The notes beneath the pieces were generated by a model, which was not told the DNA's origin, made no database searches, and was given only the letters and a program-made list of their open reading frames with translations. A DNA stretch of 64,000 nucleotides from Hylemonella gracilis (GTDB taxonomy: Bacteria; Pseudomonadota; Gammaproteobacteria; Burkholderiales; Burkholderiaceae_C), in contig NZ_CP031395.1 of assembly GCF_004328645.1 (NCBI RefSeq), positions 1,513,501 through 1,577,500 on the forward strand, given 5' to 3'. Each line of letters begins with the position of its first letter. Positions within the stretch are counted from its first letter, which is position 1. This document shows, piece by piece, positions 42,247 to 52,242 of the stretch. Both the position numbers and the translations under genes were made by a program.

Positions 42247-45200
42247 ATGTCCATGCCTCGATGGACCCAGGTCGTGGCTGGCGTGTTGCTGGCATTTGTG
42301 GTGCTGGTCGTGACCGTGCTCGCCGCGGCCGCGCTGCTTTTGCAGCACCTGGACCATCCCTGGTTCAAGCCGCGCGTTATTTCCGCGCTGGAAGCGGCCA
42401 CGGGCCTGCGCATGGACTACCAGCATGCCAGCGTGTCACTGAACTCCGGTCTGCGGCTGGAACAACTTGTCGTGCGGACCCCCTCGCCCTTCGACGCTGC
42501 CGCGCCCGAGCTGCTGCGCTTGGGGCGGCTGGAGGCGGATTGGTCTATGCGTGCGCTGCTGTGGGGCCCGGTGCGTGTGGCGCGTGTGGCTGTGCATGAC
42601 GTGGCCGTGACCTGGGTGGCCGATGAGGCGGGTGCGAACTCGCTGTCCGTTCTGGCGCCGGACGCCGCCGCGCAGCAAGGCACCGATCCAGACGCATCGC
42701 CAGGTGGGTCGCGCCAACTCGCTGCCTTCTTCTCCGCGCTTGCGCCGGTCGGCCAGCTCGAGGTGTCCGGTGTGTCGCTCGAGTACCTGCGGGTGCGCGG
42801 CGGGGCCGTGATGGACCGCTGGTCTTTGCGCGGGCTGGCCCTGAATGCGCAGGGACTGCCTCGCCACGATCGGGGCGACCCGGCCGATGGGCAGAAGAAT
42901 GAACCGATGGACGCGCCGGGAGGCTGGACGCTGCGGGCTGCCATGGGCCGGCCCGATGCGCCGCTGGATGTGACGCTGCTGCACACGGGCGCGCAGGGTG
43001 AGGAAGCCGGCAAGCCCCTGGCGTCGGCCCAACTGGCGCTGTCGCTGATGGTCGACGCCAGTGCGGCAGGGGCGCAGGCGCGCATCGGCCTGGATGTGAC
43101 ACGGCAGGATTTCGACGTGCGCATCCCGGCCGTCCCGCTGCTGCGCGGGGGGATGAGCGCGAACGTGGATGCAGCGCGGCGGGGACTCACCATCGAATTG
43201 CAGCCCACGCGCCTGGCCGACAGCGCCGAGGTACAAGCCAGCGTGTTCCTGCCCGACGACGCCAACGCGTCCGTCGCCGTGTCGCAGCTCCGGGCCGATG
43301 CCGATCTGGCGCGGATGCTGCGGCTCATCCCCGCCGATTTGCGCCCCATCACGCTGGAACGCGGCCAACTGCATCTTGAAGTGGCCGGCCTGGCGTTGGA
43401 ATCAGGCGATCCGCAATCCCGTCCTGTGAATGGCCCGACGAGTGGCCCGGCGCGGGCGCGTTTGACGCTGGAAGCCGACGCCGCCCGGGCCGAAGTGGAC
43501 GTGGAAAAAAACGAGGACGGTCTGCGCTGGACGGCCACTGCCCGGGCGCCGGATCTGGCCCTGGCCCGGCCCTTCCTGCCCGACACCGTCCTGGCCCGCC
43601 TGCCCTGGCGCCGCCTCGGCGTGGACCTGTCCTCCCACGGCCGGGCCGAAGCGCTCTTTTCATCCGCGCCGCGCGTCGCGCACCGCACCGAGCTGCGCTT
43701 GTCGCGACCGGCCTGGGACGGCATCGTTTCGGCCCGCGAGTTGGTCGCCGTGCTGGACTCGCAGGGCGATGCCTGGCAGCACCGGGGCGACTTGCAGATC
43801 CGGGCCGAGGGCTTGCGCGTGCATGAGCAGGACGCGGGCGCGCAACGGCACACGCTGGCCTTCGACTTCGACCGCAAGCCGTCCTCCCCCAGTAGTGCCC
43901 GGAAATTCGAGGCGCATGCCCGTCTGTCCAACCAGGCGGGCATGCAGCTCGCGCTCGACGCCGCGCTGACCTTCGATGCGCAGGCCCGTGCACTGCGCGG
44001 CAGCGTGAAGGCGCAGCTGCCGGCCCAGCCGCTGCCGGCACCCCTGCTGGCTTTTCTGCCTGCGGCGCTCGATACCACGCGGCTGGCGCTGGACGTGGAC
44101 GCGCAAGGCGCGCTCACCGGCTTCGTCACCCGCATTGGCGATGACGGCAGGCCCGAGTTTGCCCCCGACCCGCTTGCCAGCGCCGCCGTCGACGGCCGGG
44201 CGGTGGTGGAGGCGCGTGGGTTGCGCTGGCGGCAGGACGGCCTGGCGGTGCTCGTGCCTGCCTTGCGCTGGCAGCTGGTGTCCCACCCGGGCACCAGCGC
44301 CAAGATACGCCGCCAACTCACCACCGAATTGAGCGCCGAGCGCGTGCGCGTCGTCCTGGCCGAGCGCGGGCTGACACTCACCCGCTTGACCGCCACCACG
44401 GACACGAGCTTTGGCGCGAACCCGCAGGACGAGCCGGAACTCGCGCTGCAACTCAAGGTGGACACGTTGGAGCAGCAACCCGCGCTGCCGTATCCGGTGC
44501 GACATCTGGAATGGCAGTTGCGCGCCCGTCGCGACGCGGACGGTGTTTTCCACCTGCCTGAGTTCAAGCTGACGCATGCGGGCACCCGGACCCGCCTCAC
44601 CGCGCAAGGGCGACTCGACCTCGCGCCGACGCGGCGGCGCTTCGCGCTCAAGGGTGTGCTGTCGCAGGACGTGGCGGGCCTGAACCTGCCCGGTCGGATG
44701 GAAGGCAGCGGCCAGGCCAGCGTCGATTTCGATCTGGCCTCGCCCGACCTTGCCACCTTTCGCACGCAGGCCAGCTTGCGGCTGGACGGTGTGCATCTGA
44801 ACCTGCCCGGGGCGGGCATCGTGGTCGAGGGGCTGGACGGCGATGTTCCCGTGTACGAGGACCTCCGGGTGACTGGCGGCCGCTTAGACCTGCTGGGCAA
44901 TCTCGCTCTCAACCCCTATGCCATGCTGCGCTTCACCGACCAGTACCCGCTGCTGTCGCGCGGTGGTTATGTGTCGGCGCGCAGCATCACCACGCCCATG
45001 GTCCGTATCGCGCCACTCGCAGGCAACCTGACGGTACGGCAGAACGTGTTGGCCATGACCCAGCTCGAAATGGGCGTGCGCGGAGGCCGTGTCACCGGCC
45101 AGGGCCGCCTCGATTGGCGCGGGCGCGACTCCGTGCTGGAGGCCCGCGTGCGCGCCACCGGCGTGCAGTCCTCGCATGGCGAACCTTTCGACGGCAATGT

Positions 45201-45516
45201 GGCGGTGGTGGTCGCCGCCCGGGATCGCAGCGTGAACGGGCGCGCGGAAATCCTGCGCATCGGCAAGCGCCACCTGCTGGACTTGCTCGACCTGGCGGAC
45301 CCGCATGCCGCCGACCCCACCATCAACCGGGTGCGTTTCGCGCTCGGGCTGGGCTACCCCGAGCATGTGCGGCTGCGCTTCGACCAGGGCTTTGGTCGCC
45401 TGCTGGTCAGCCTGGGCGGCACGGCGGGGCTGGTCAGCATCGACGAAGTTCGTGGCATCCCGATGGGTCCCATCGTGGACAGGGCCCTCCACGCGATGCA
45501 ACTTTCGACAGACTGA
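42247..45516 (+). CDS. AsmA-like (YhdP/TamB/YdbH superfamily) envelope protein
   Basis: The 1089-residue protein has one N-terminal helix (VVAGVLLAFVVLVVTVLAAAALLL, residues 9-32) and then almost only beta-rich periplasmic sequence, the plan of AsmA-like bridge proteins that carry phospholipid between membranes. The start of the periplasmic part (PRVISALEAATGLRMDYQHASVSLNSGLRLEQLVV) is the AsmA-type N module. The C-terminal part (MVRIAPLAGNLTVRQNVLAMTQLEMGVRGGRVTGQGRL) is repeated in related proteins. It heads a three-gene operon with a lipoprotein and a TPR/TolB-like protein. Which AsmA subgroup it belongs to is unsure. GGAGGG lies 4-5 bases before the start. Confidence 0.82.
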   Translation: MSMPRWTQVVAGVLLAFVVLVVTVLAAAALLLQHLDHPWFKPRVISALEAATGLRMDYQHASVSLNSGLRLEQLVVRTPSPFDAAAPELLRLGRLEADWSMRALLWGPVRVARVAVHDVAVTWVADEAGANSLSVLAPDAAAQQGTDPDASPGGSRQLAAFFSALAPVGQLEVSGVSLEYLRVRGGAVMDRWSLRGLALNAQGLPRHDRGDPADGQKNEPMDAPGGWTLRAAMGRPDAPLDVTLLHTGAQGEEAGKPLASAQLALSLMVDASAAGAQARIGLDVTRQDFDVRIPAVPLLRGGMSANVDAARRGLTIELQPTRLADSAEVQASVFLPDDANASVAVSQLRADADLARMLRLIPADLRPITLERGQLHLEVAGLALESGDPQSRPVNGPTSGPARARLTLEADAARAEVDVEKNEDGLRWTATARAPDLALARPFLPDTVLARLPWRRLGVDLSSHGRAEALFSSAPRVAHRTELRLSRPAWDGIVSARELVAVLDSQGDAWQHRGDLQIRAEGLRVHEQDAGAQRHTLAFDFDRKPSSPSSARKFEAHARLSNQAGMQLALDAALTFDAQARALRGSVKAQLPAQPLPAPLLAFLPAALDTTRLALDVDAQGALTGFVTRIGDDGRPEFAPDPLASAAVDGRAVVEARGLRWRQDGLAVLVPALRWQLVSHPGTSAKIRRQLTTELSAERVRVVLAERGLTLTRLTATTDTSFGANPQDEPELALQLKVDTLEQQPALPYPVRHLEWQLRARRDADGVFHLPEFKLTHAGTRTRLTAQGRLDLAPTRRRFALKGVLSQDVAGLNLPGRMEGSGQASVDFDLASPDLATFRTQASLRLDGVHLNLPGAGIVVEGLDGDVPVYEDLRVTGGRLDLLGNLALNPYAMLRFTDQYPLLSRGGYVSARSITTPMVRIAPLAGNLTVRQNVLAMTQLEMGVRGGRVTGQGRLDWRGRDSVLEARVRATGVQSSHGEPFDGNVAVVVAARDRSVNGRAEILRIGKRHLLDLLDLADPHAADPTINRVRFALGLGYPEHVRLRFDQGFGRLLVSLGGTAGLVSIDEVRGIPMGPIVDRALHAMQLSTD

Positions 45517-45519
45517 ACC

Positions 45520-46092
45520 ATGATGCATTCGATGAAAAACGCCACCCTGACGACGATGGTCTGCGCCGCGGCCTGGACACTCACTGGCTGCGTCAGCGCG
45601 CCGGAGGTGGTGTTGGTGGACCGCGCCACGGCACTCGAAGAACAGGCCGCAGGCTCGTTCCAGGATCTGGAGCGACGCCTGGCGCGCGCGGGCATGAGTC
45701 CCGCGCCGATCCCTTTCACGCCCAACCAGTTGGAGGATCTGGGCATGCAGCCGCCGCCCCTGGTTGACCCGCTGAACAAGACGCCCGCCGATCGGGTGGA
45801 CGAACTGCTGCGTCGCCACTGCATTGGCGAAGGCAACGATGGCCTGCTGGCCGACACGCGCCGCCATTGCAAGGCGGGGCGCATGACAGCGGAGGACGTC
45901 GCGCTGCTGCAGCGCGTGAACAGCGCGCGCCAACAGTTGTGGGCCTGGATGCGCGAGCAGACATCACGCACCGTGCCCCAGATGAGCGAGGACCAGCTGC
46001 GCAGCCGCTGGCAGCGAGTGCATGCCGAGGGCCTGGTCTGTGGCGCACGGTTGCAGGCGGCGGACGGCAGTTGGGGCGAGAAGACATGCTGA
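45520..46092 (+). CDS. Lipoprotein, DUF1318/YdbL-like
   Basis: The 190-residue protein has a lipobox LTGC at residues 21-24, then an extracytoplasmic part that starts APEVVLVDRATALEEQAAGSF. The end (WQRVHAEGLVCGARLQAADGSW) recalls DUF1318 proteins. In E. coli the AsmA-like YdbH works with the lipoprotein YnbE and the periplasmic YdbL, so this lipoprotein next to an AsmA-like gene may be the outer-membrane partner. The stop overlaps the next start (TGATG). Resemblance to YdbL is by pattern only. Confidence 0.75.
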   Translation: MMHSMKNATLTTMVCAAAWTLTGCVSAPEVVLVDRATALEEQAAGSFQDLERRLARAGMSPAPIPFTPNQLEDLGMQPPPLVDPLNKTPADRVDELLRRHCIGEGNDGLLADTRRHCKAGRMTAEDVALLQRVNSARQQLWAWMREQTSRTVPQMSEDQLRSRWQRVHAEGLVCGARLQAADGSWGEKTC

Positions 46093-49000
46093 TGCACTTG
46101 CCGCGCTTCTTCGCGGGCAATCTTTCACACTGTCTGTGGCGGCTTGTGCTGTGCGTCAGCGCTGTCTGCGCGGGCCCGGTTCATGCTCAGGACGCCGAGG
46201 GCGAGGGTGGCTTGCGCGTCCCGACGCGGCTGACCGTGGGCGTGGGCGACCAGTTCCTGGGCCAACTTGCGCCCCCAACGCCCCGTTGAGCAACACACTG
46301 CTCTTCGTCTCCAACCGCAACATCGTCACCGAGATCTACGCGCAGGACATGGAACAGGGGCGAGAGCGTCGCCTGTTCAACGATGGCGCGGACGTGACCT
46401 GGCCCCGCATCAGCCCCGATGGCCGGCGCCTGCTCTACATCTCCTTCCGTCACGAGGCGGGTGGGCAGTTGTGCGTGCGCGACCTGCCCAGAGAGAATGG
46501 CGAGAGCGGCAAGCGCAGTTGCCTGAAAGAAGCTGCCGTGGCCTTGCAGGCTGAGTGGATGGACAAGGCGCACATCGTGCTGTTGAGTCGCACGAGCATC
46601 CAGGGCGATCTGCAGTTATCACGCGTGGAGGTGGACGACCCGAGCGATGGCAAGAACGACGACAAGGACGGTGTCAGACTCAGGGCCAGCCCCTTGGTCA
46701 GCCGTAACCTGAGCAGCCCCGCCGTCTCGCCCGATGGGCGCTGGCTGGTTTATGTGCCGGTTCAGCGTTCGGCCAAACCTGTGGGGCCGGGTTTCGCGGC
46801 GCGCGCCAGCGCCCAGCTGGAAGCCTTGCGCCTGGACCAACCCGATGCCGTGCCCATCCCGCTGGCGCTGGACTTGCCGGGGCAGAGCGGCCAGCCGGCC
46901 TTCTCGCCCGACGGACGCTGGCTCTACGTGACGCAGTTCTTCACCGACTCCAACGTCGATGGCGTGATCGACGCCGACGACCGCGGCGTGCTGTTCCGCC
47001 TGCCTTTTGACAGCCGCCGCGACGATGCCGTCCAGCAGGCCGCGGCGGCCAGTCCCGATCAACTCACCAGCCAGGCATGGAACTGCCAGTACCCCGCTCC
47101 GGCGACCGCCACCCTGATGGCGACCTGCGAGCGTGGCGGGTCGCTGGACGTCTACCAATTGCCGCTGGACGGGCAGGTTCCCGCCGAATGGGACGTGCAG
47201 CGCCTGCGCGCCGAACTGGGCATGGTGGGCCGCAAGGCCGACGAAATCCTGCTGTACCGCCAGCGCACGCAGCTGGAAACCCGACCCAGGCCGCGCCGCC
47301 TGTTGCTGATGCGCATGGCCTGTTTGCATCTGGGGCTGGAGGATTTCGACGCCGCTGCCTTTTATGCCCGCCGCATGGCGGCCATCGACGATCCCGCCAC
47401 CGCCGGACTGGAAGCGCCGCTGCTGGCTTTGATCGAACACCGGCACGGACTGAGGCTCGCCGAACAGGGGCGCACGCTGACCCCGCGGGCCGAGGCAGGG
47501 CGCATGACGCAGGCCGCGCAGCGAGTCGCGCTTGACATCGCCACCGCGCCCAGCCCGTCGTCGGCCGCCTTGCGCCACATCGTGCGCAGCGAGATGGCGC
47601 AATCCGCGGGCGACTTCGGCCAGGCACGCTGGGAACTGGAGGCGGCCACCGCGATCTTGCAAGGTGTGACGGCGGACAGAAGTCCTCGCGCCGTGCTGGA
47701 AGCCTGGCACGAACGCGCCGACGCGCTGTACCGTCTGCTCGGCGAGCGTGAAGCGCAGGTGGAGGCGGGCCGGTGGCTGTCGCAGCACCCGGCTTTCAAT
47801 GAGGACGATCAGCTGGACTATGCGCGCGCCGCCGTCCGCGCCCTGTACCGTGGCCGTCCCTACGGCGAGGCCGATGCCGCGCTGGCCCAGGCGCTGGTGC
47901 AAGCGAAGGAGCCGGCGAAGGAGCGGGCGCCATCCGACCCGGCGCAGTCTGGCCCAGCGTCCGATTCGGCCTGGGTTTTCGCCCTGGAACTGGGCCGGCA
48001 CATCCATGCATTGCGCGAGGAGCGCGTGCCCCGCGCCCAGCGCGACGCCTTGCTTGCTTTCTATCGCCAGCAAAGCGGGCAAGCCAACGCCGCTTTGCGC
48101 CAGCGCGTCCTAGTGCAGGACGCCGTGGAGCGTGCCTCGGAATTGGGCGCGGACAGCGTGATCGAGTTGCTGGCCCCGGCCTACGTGGACGACACCCGCG
48201 TCGGCACCCAGGAACACCGCCGCGCAGAACGCTTGTACAGCCGCGCGCTCATGGGCCGCGCCTACCGGCATCTCGCCGACCAGCGGCATGACGAGGCCCG
48301 TGCCGATTTCGACCTCGTCACGCAGCGCACCGGCTTGCTGGAGGCTGCCGTCGAATCCATCAACCTGCGGCTGCGCGCCGGGGTGGCGCCTGCGGTCATC
48401 GAAAAGGACGTGACGACCACCGTGCCTGGCATGGCCGAGCCTATGCAGCGCTTCGTCAAAGCCTATGTCATCACGCGCCAGCTTGGCCGGATCGAGGGCA
48501 CATTGGCGCACAGCCAGGCCGCCGCGTCAGCGTTGGCCGAACTGCGTGCCGCCTGGGCGGTGTTGAAGAACCGGCGCGAGGCCCAGGCGCTGCAAGGTGC
48601 CATCTGGCACGAGGACTTCCTGCGTAGCGGTGACGCCGCTGCTGCCGAGCGTGCCAACTGGCACTACCGGGTGGCGCTCGACTTGGTGCGCAACAACCTG
48701 CGTTATCGGGCCATGTTGTTGGGTGCCTTGGGCATGCTGCACACCCAGGCTGGCAACTTTGCCATCGCCCTGGGCTACCTCGACGAACGCGACAAGCTGC
48801 CCTACACCGACGACACGGCAGGCTTGGCTGTCTCGCTGGCGCGCGCCCGCGCGCTCTTGCACACGGGGCGTGATGCCGAGGCGGCACAGGCGGCGGACGA
48901 CGCCCTGGGGATGGTGGAGGCCGCCGCGTCCCGCACCCCCCCGTCACGCATGGCCGAGCGTTACGGTGCGCTGGTGCTGGACCGCGCCGCGCTCTACAAC

Positions 49001-49846
49001 CTGTCTGCGAATCGCTTTGACCGCGCGCTGGCGCTGTACGACCGCCTCCTGCCGGCCGAGGACGGGCGAGCCGGTGCGGCGGGCGCTGCGTTACCGGACC
49101 GCGCCGGGCAGTCGCCCCCATCGCCGCGCAATGCCCTGGTCCAGCGCCTGGCCCGCGGTGCGGCCGCGCTGGGCGCGAACCAGCCCGAGCGCGCCTTGGC
49201 CGACTTGGACGTTCTGGAGCGCGAACTGGCCAACCCTGCGGCGCAAGCCGCACTGCAAGCGCCCGACTCCCGCACCACGCCCGAGCAGACGCTGCGCGCG
49301 CAGCGCATCGTCGCCACGGGCCTGCGGGCCAAGGCGCATGCCCAGCTGGGCCAATTGAACGAGGCCGCGCTTGCGCTGCAACGGCGGCGCGACCTGTATG
49401 CCGCGCAGTTCAGCGAAACGGACCGCGACGAAGACCTGCGCGCGCTCACGCTGGCCGAACTGCAATTGGCCGAGAACGCAGTGGATCGTGGCAGGAATGC
49501 GAGGGATCACGACAGCGCGGCGCAGGCGGCCCGCTGGCTGGGCCAGGCCATGCGCCACGCCGATGCGCTGGCGAAACGCACCGGTGCCCCGGTGGACGCC
49601 GGGCAACTGAACACGCTCTGGTTCGCGGCGCAATGGCAGGCGGGGGCGCAGGCCGCGACGCAGGGCGCTGGCATCGGAACGGGGTCGCTCCGCCTGCCGT
49701 TCGACCTGCTGGCGCGGCTGGAACAGGCGCGCCGCGTGCTGGCCGAACGTCCCGAGCGGGACGCGGCCTGGCGTGCCTGGCAGGCCTGGTTCGAGGTCTA
49801 TCTGGCGCTCGTTGATGACGGCCCCGTGGTCGCTGACCGCCGCTAG
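46086..49846 (+). CDS. TolB-like/TPR periplasmic protein with apparent frameshift
   Basis: About 1250 residues when joined. The first frame (46086-46276) gives a signal peptide (WRLVLCVSAVCAGPVHAQ) then LRVPTRLTVGVGDQFLGQLAP and stops at 46287-46289. The main frame, from about 46274 on, continues NTLLFVSNRNIVTEIYAQDM, SPDGRRLLYIS (TolB-like beta-propeller repeats up to about residue 350), and then TPR-like helices to the end. The frames meet at GCCCCCAA (C5 at 46272-46276); one extra C would join them. It may be an error, a real inactivation or slippage. The start overlaps the lipoprotein stop, so it belongs to the operon. Confidence 0.7.
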
Positions 49847-49863
49847 GGGGCACGGTGCGCGGC

Positions 49864-49869
49864 TATACT
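49864..49869 (+). promoter_or_regulatory. Possible -10 of the TAXI gene
   Basis: TATACT lies 12 bases before the ATG at 49881, so transcription would begin about five bases before the start codon and the mRNA would be nearly leaderless. No ribosome site is visible. Confidence 0.4.
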
Positions 49870-49880
49870 GATTCGATCCT

Positions 49881-51200
49881 ATGACTTTTCTCAAGCGATT
49901 GCTGATGATGGGCGGCCGCGCCCCCTTGATCGGCATGACGGTGCTGGCGGTGCTGGTGCTGGTGGTCGCCGTGCTGGGTTTCGGCTTCAGCCCCGCGCCG
50001 GGCAATACGCTCACCATCGCTGCCGGGCCGGAAGGCAGCAACTTCGCGCGCACCGCAGCGCGCTACCAGAAGATTCTGGAAAAGCAGGGCGTCCAGCTCA
50101 ACATCCTGACCACCGGCGGTTCGCGCGACAACCTGCGCCGACTGATGGACGCGACGCAGAATGTGGACGTGGCCTTTGTGCTGGGCGGTCAGGCCGGCGA
50201 AGCCGAGGTGGAAAAACTCGTGTCGCTGGGCAGCGTGTCTTACCAGCCCTTGATGGTGTTCTACCGGGGTTCGCCGAAGAAACTGCTTTCGGAGTTCAAG
50301 GGCTTGCGCCTGGATATTGGCGAGGAGGGCAGCGGCACGCGCACGCTGGCCTTGGCGTTGCTGGCGGCCAATGGCATCAAGCCTGGCAGCGAGGGTGACA
50401 AGACGGTGCTCGTCGATACCCCCGACCAGGACATCGCCAAGGCGCTGGAAAGCGGGAAGGTGGACGCCTTCTTCGCCATGAACGAATCCACGCCTTCCGC
50501 CTTGATCCGCAACCTGTTGCGTGGCGGCAAGGCGCATCTGTTCGATTTCGCGCAGTCCGAGGCGTATTCGCGGCGTTTTTCCTACCTGAACAAGTTGACC
50601 TTGCCGCGCGGCGCCATCAACCTGGGCGAGGACATTCCCGCCGCCGACGTGCGGCTCATTGGGCCCACGGTCCAATTGGTGGCGCGCGAGGGGCTGCATC
50701 CGGCCATTTCAGACCTGTTGCTGGAGACCGCGCGCGCAGTGCATGCCCGGCCCGGCCTGTATGCCAGGCCGGGTGAGTTTCCCTCGCCGCTGGAGCGTGA
50801 GTTCCGCATCAGCGAGGATGCGCAGCGTTACTACAGCTCGGGCCGCAATTTCCTCTATCGCACCTTTCCGTTCTGGGTGGCGAGCCTCATCGCGCGGGTG
50901 GCGGCCATCCTGGTGCCCGTGCTCATCGTGCTGATTCCGGGCATGCGGGTGCTGCCCGCGCTCTATCGCTGGAGCATGACCCGGCGCATCTACCGCTACT
51001 ACGGCGAGTTGCAGAAGCTGGAGAAGGAATGGCCGGACGCGGACGCGGCGCGGCGCGTGGAACTGCTTCAACGCCTGGACCGCATCGACGCCTCGGTGTT
51101 CAACACCCGCGTGCCCTCGGCCTTTGGCGATTTGTTCTACGACCTGCGTGGTCACATCACCGATGTGCGCCGGCAACTGCGGCAGGCCCCCACGGCCTGA
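49881..51200 (+). CDS. TAXI-family binding protein with C-terminal membrane anchor
   Basis: The 439-residue protein has an N-terminal helix (residues 16-37), then a TAXI solute-binding domain (LTIAAGPEGSNFARTAARY, then TTGGSRDNLRRLMDATQNVDVAFVLGG and GEEGSGTRTLALALL), a second helix (ASLIARVAAILVPVLIVLIPG), and a basic 80-residue cytoplasmic tail with coiled-coil character. A normal TAXI binding protein is free in the periplasm. No TRAP permease lies nearby. It may be a tethered receptor or a sensor. It starts 34 bases after the TPR gene and could be linked to the AsmA-like operon. Confidence 0.88.
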   Translation: MTFLKRLLMMGGRAPLIGMTVLAVLVLVVAVLGFGFSPAPGNTLTIAAGPEGSNFARTAARYQKILEKQGVQLNILTTGGSRDNLRRLMDATQNVDVAFVLGGQAGEAEVEKLVSLGSVSYQPLMVFYRGSPKKLLSEFKGLRLDIGEEGSGTRTLALALLAANGIKPGSEGDKTVLVDTPDQDIAKALESGKVDAFFAMNESTPSALIRNLLRGGKAHLFDFAQSEAYSRRFSYLNKLTLPRGAINLGEDIPAADVRLIGPTVQLVAREGLHPAISDLLLETARAVHARPGLYARPGEFPSPLEREFRISEDAQRYYSSGRNFLYRTFPFWVASLIARVAAILVPVLIVLIPGMRVLPALYRWSMTRRIYRYYGELQKLEKEWPDADAARRVELLQRLDRIDASVFNTRVPSAFGDLFYDLRGHITDVRRQLRQAPTA

Positions 51201-51231
51201 TGGCGTACGCCGGCGCTTGCTCTTTTTGCTC

Positions 51232-52221
51232 ATGAACTCCACCGTCATCGCCGCCCTGGTTCCCGTCGTCTTGCTCGTGGTGCTGGGGTATGCCGCGGGC
51301 CGTCTGCGCTGGCTGCGCGCCGAATCGGCCAAGGATCTCTCCAACCTCGTCTTCCTCGTGCTCATGCCGGCCTTGATGTTCCGCACCATGGGCAAGGTAG
51401 ACATCGCGCACCTGGACCCCCTGCCGCTGCTGGGCTACTTCAGCGCCGCCCTGCTGCTGTTCGCGTTCATCGTGGGATATCACGGCTTGCACCGCCTGTC
51501 CCTGGTCAGGGGGGCGGTGCTGGGCGTGGCCGCCACCTTCAGCAATCTGGTGATGATCGGCATCGCCTTCATGAGCCTGGTCTACGGCGATGCGGGCTTG
51601 GTCGTGCTGCTTTCCATCGTCTCCGTCAACGCCCTGGTGCTGCTGACCACGGGCGCGGTGGTGCTGGAACTCGCCGTGGCGCATGAGGCGCTTCGCGCGT
51701 CGCAGTCGTCAGAGGTCGCGCAGGCAGGGCGGTCGGGCCGTCACGCGCTGGGTCGCACGGTGTTGCAGGCGGTGAAGAAATCGCTGCTGCACCCCGTGCC
51801 CATTCCCATCGTTGCCGGGCTGCTCTACGGTCAGACCGGCTGGGGCATTCCCGAGATGATCGACAAACCCCTGCAATGGCTGGGCAATGCGATGGGGCCG
51901 CTGGCCTTGCTGCTGGTGGGCGTGACGCTGGCCGGTGCCCGCGCGCGCGAACACCTGCGCGGCGCCTTGGTTTTGACCGTGGTGAAGAACCTCGTGCTGC
52001 CTGCGCTGGTGGCGGGTTTTGGCCTGCTCTACGGCGTCACGGGTCTGCCGCTGGTGGTGATGGTGGTCGCGGCCTCCTTGCCCGCGGGCGCGAATTCCTT
52101 CCTGTTCGCGCAGCGCTACAAAGTGGCCGAGGACCTGGTGACGGCGGGCATCACCGCTTCCACCTTCGCCGCGCTGTTGACGGTGCCGCTGGTGATGGCG
52201 CTGGCGGCACGGTTGGGCTGA
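51232..52221 (+). CDS. AEC-family carrier (auxin efflux carrier-like)
   Basis: The 329-residue protein has about ten hydrophobic helices and a soluble central loop (AVAHEALRASQSSEVAQAG). AALVPVVLLVVLGYAAGRLRWL and the late ASLPAGANSFLFAQRY fit AEC/malate transporters. It may carry a carboxylate. ATG at 51232; the frame begins earlier inside the TAXI gene, which is not used. It is convergent with the Bug gene 22 bases later. Confidence 0.9.
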   Translation: MNSTVIAALVPVVLLVVLGYAAGRLRWLRAESAKDLSNLVFLVLMPALMFRTMGKVDIAHLDPLPLLGYFSAALLLFAFIVGYHGLHRLSLVRGAVLGVAATFSNLVMIGIAFMSLVYGDAGLVVLLSIVSVNALVLLTTGAVVLELAVAHEALRASQSSEVAQAGRSGRHALGRTVLQAVKKSLLHPVPIPIVAGLLYGQTGWGIPEMIDKPLQWLGNAMGPLALLLVGVTLAGARAREHLRGALVLTVVKNLVLPALVAGFGLLYGVTGLPLVVMVVAASLPAGANSFLFAQRYKVAEDLVTAGITASTFAALLTVPLVMALAARLG

Positions 52222-52242
52222 GCAGCGGCCCGCATGCCGGCG

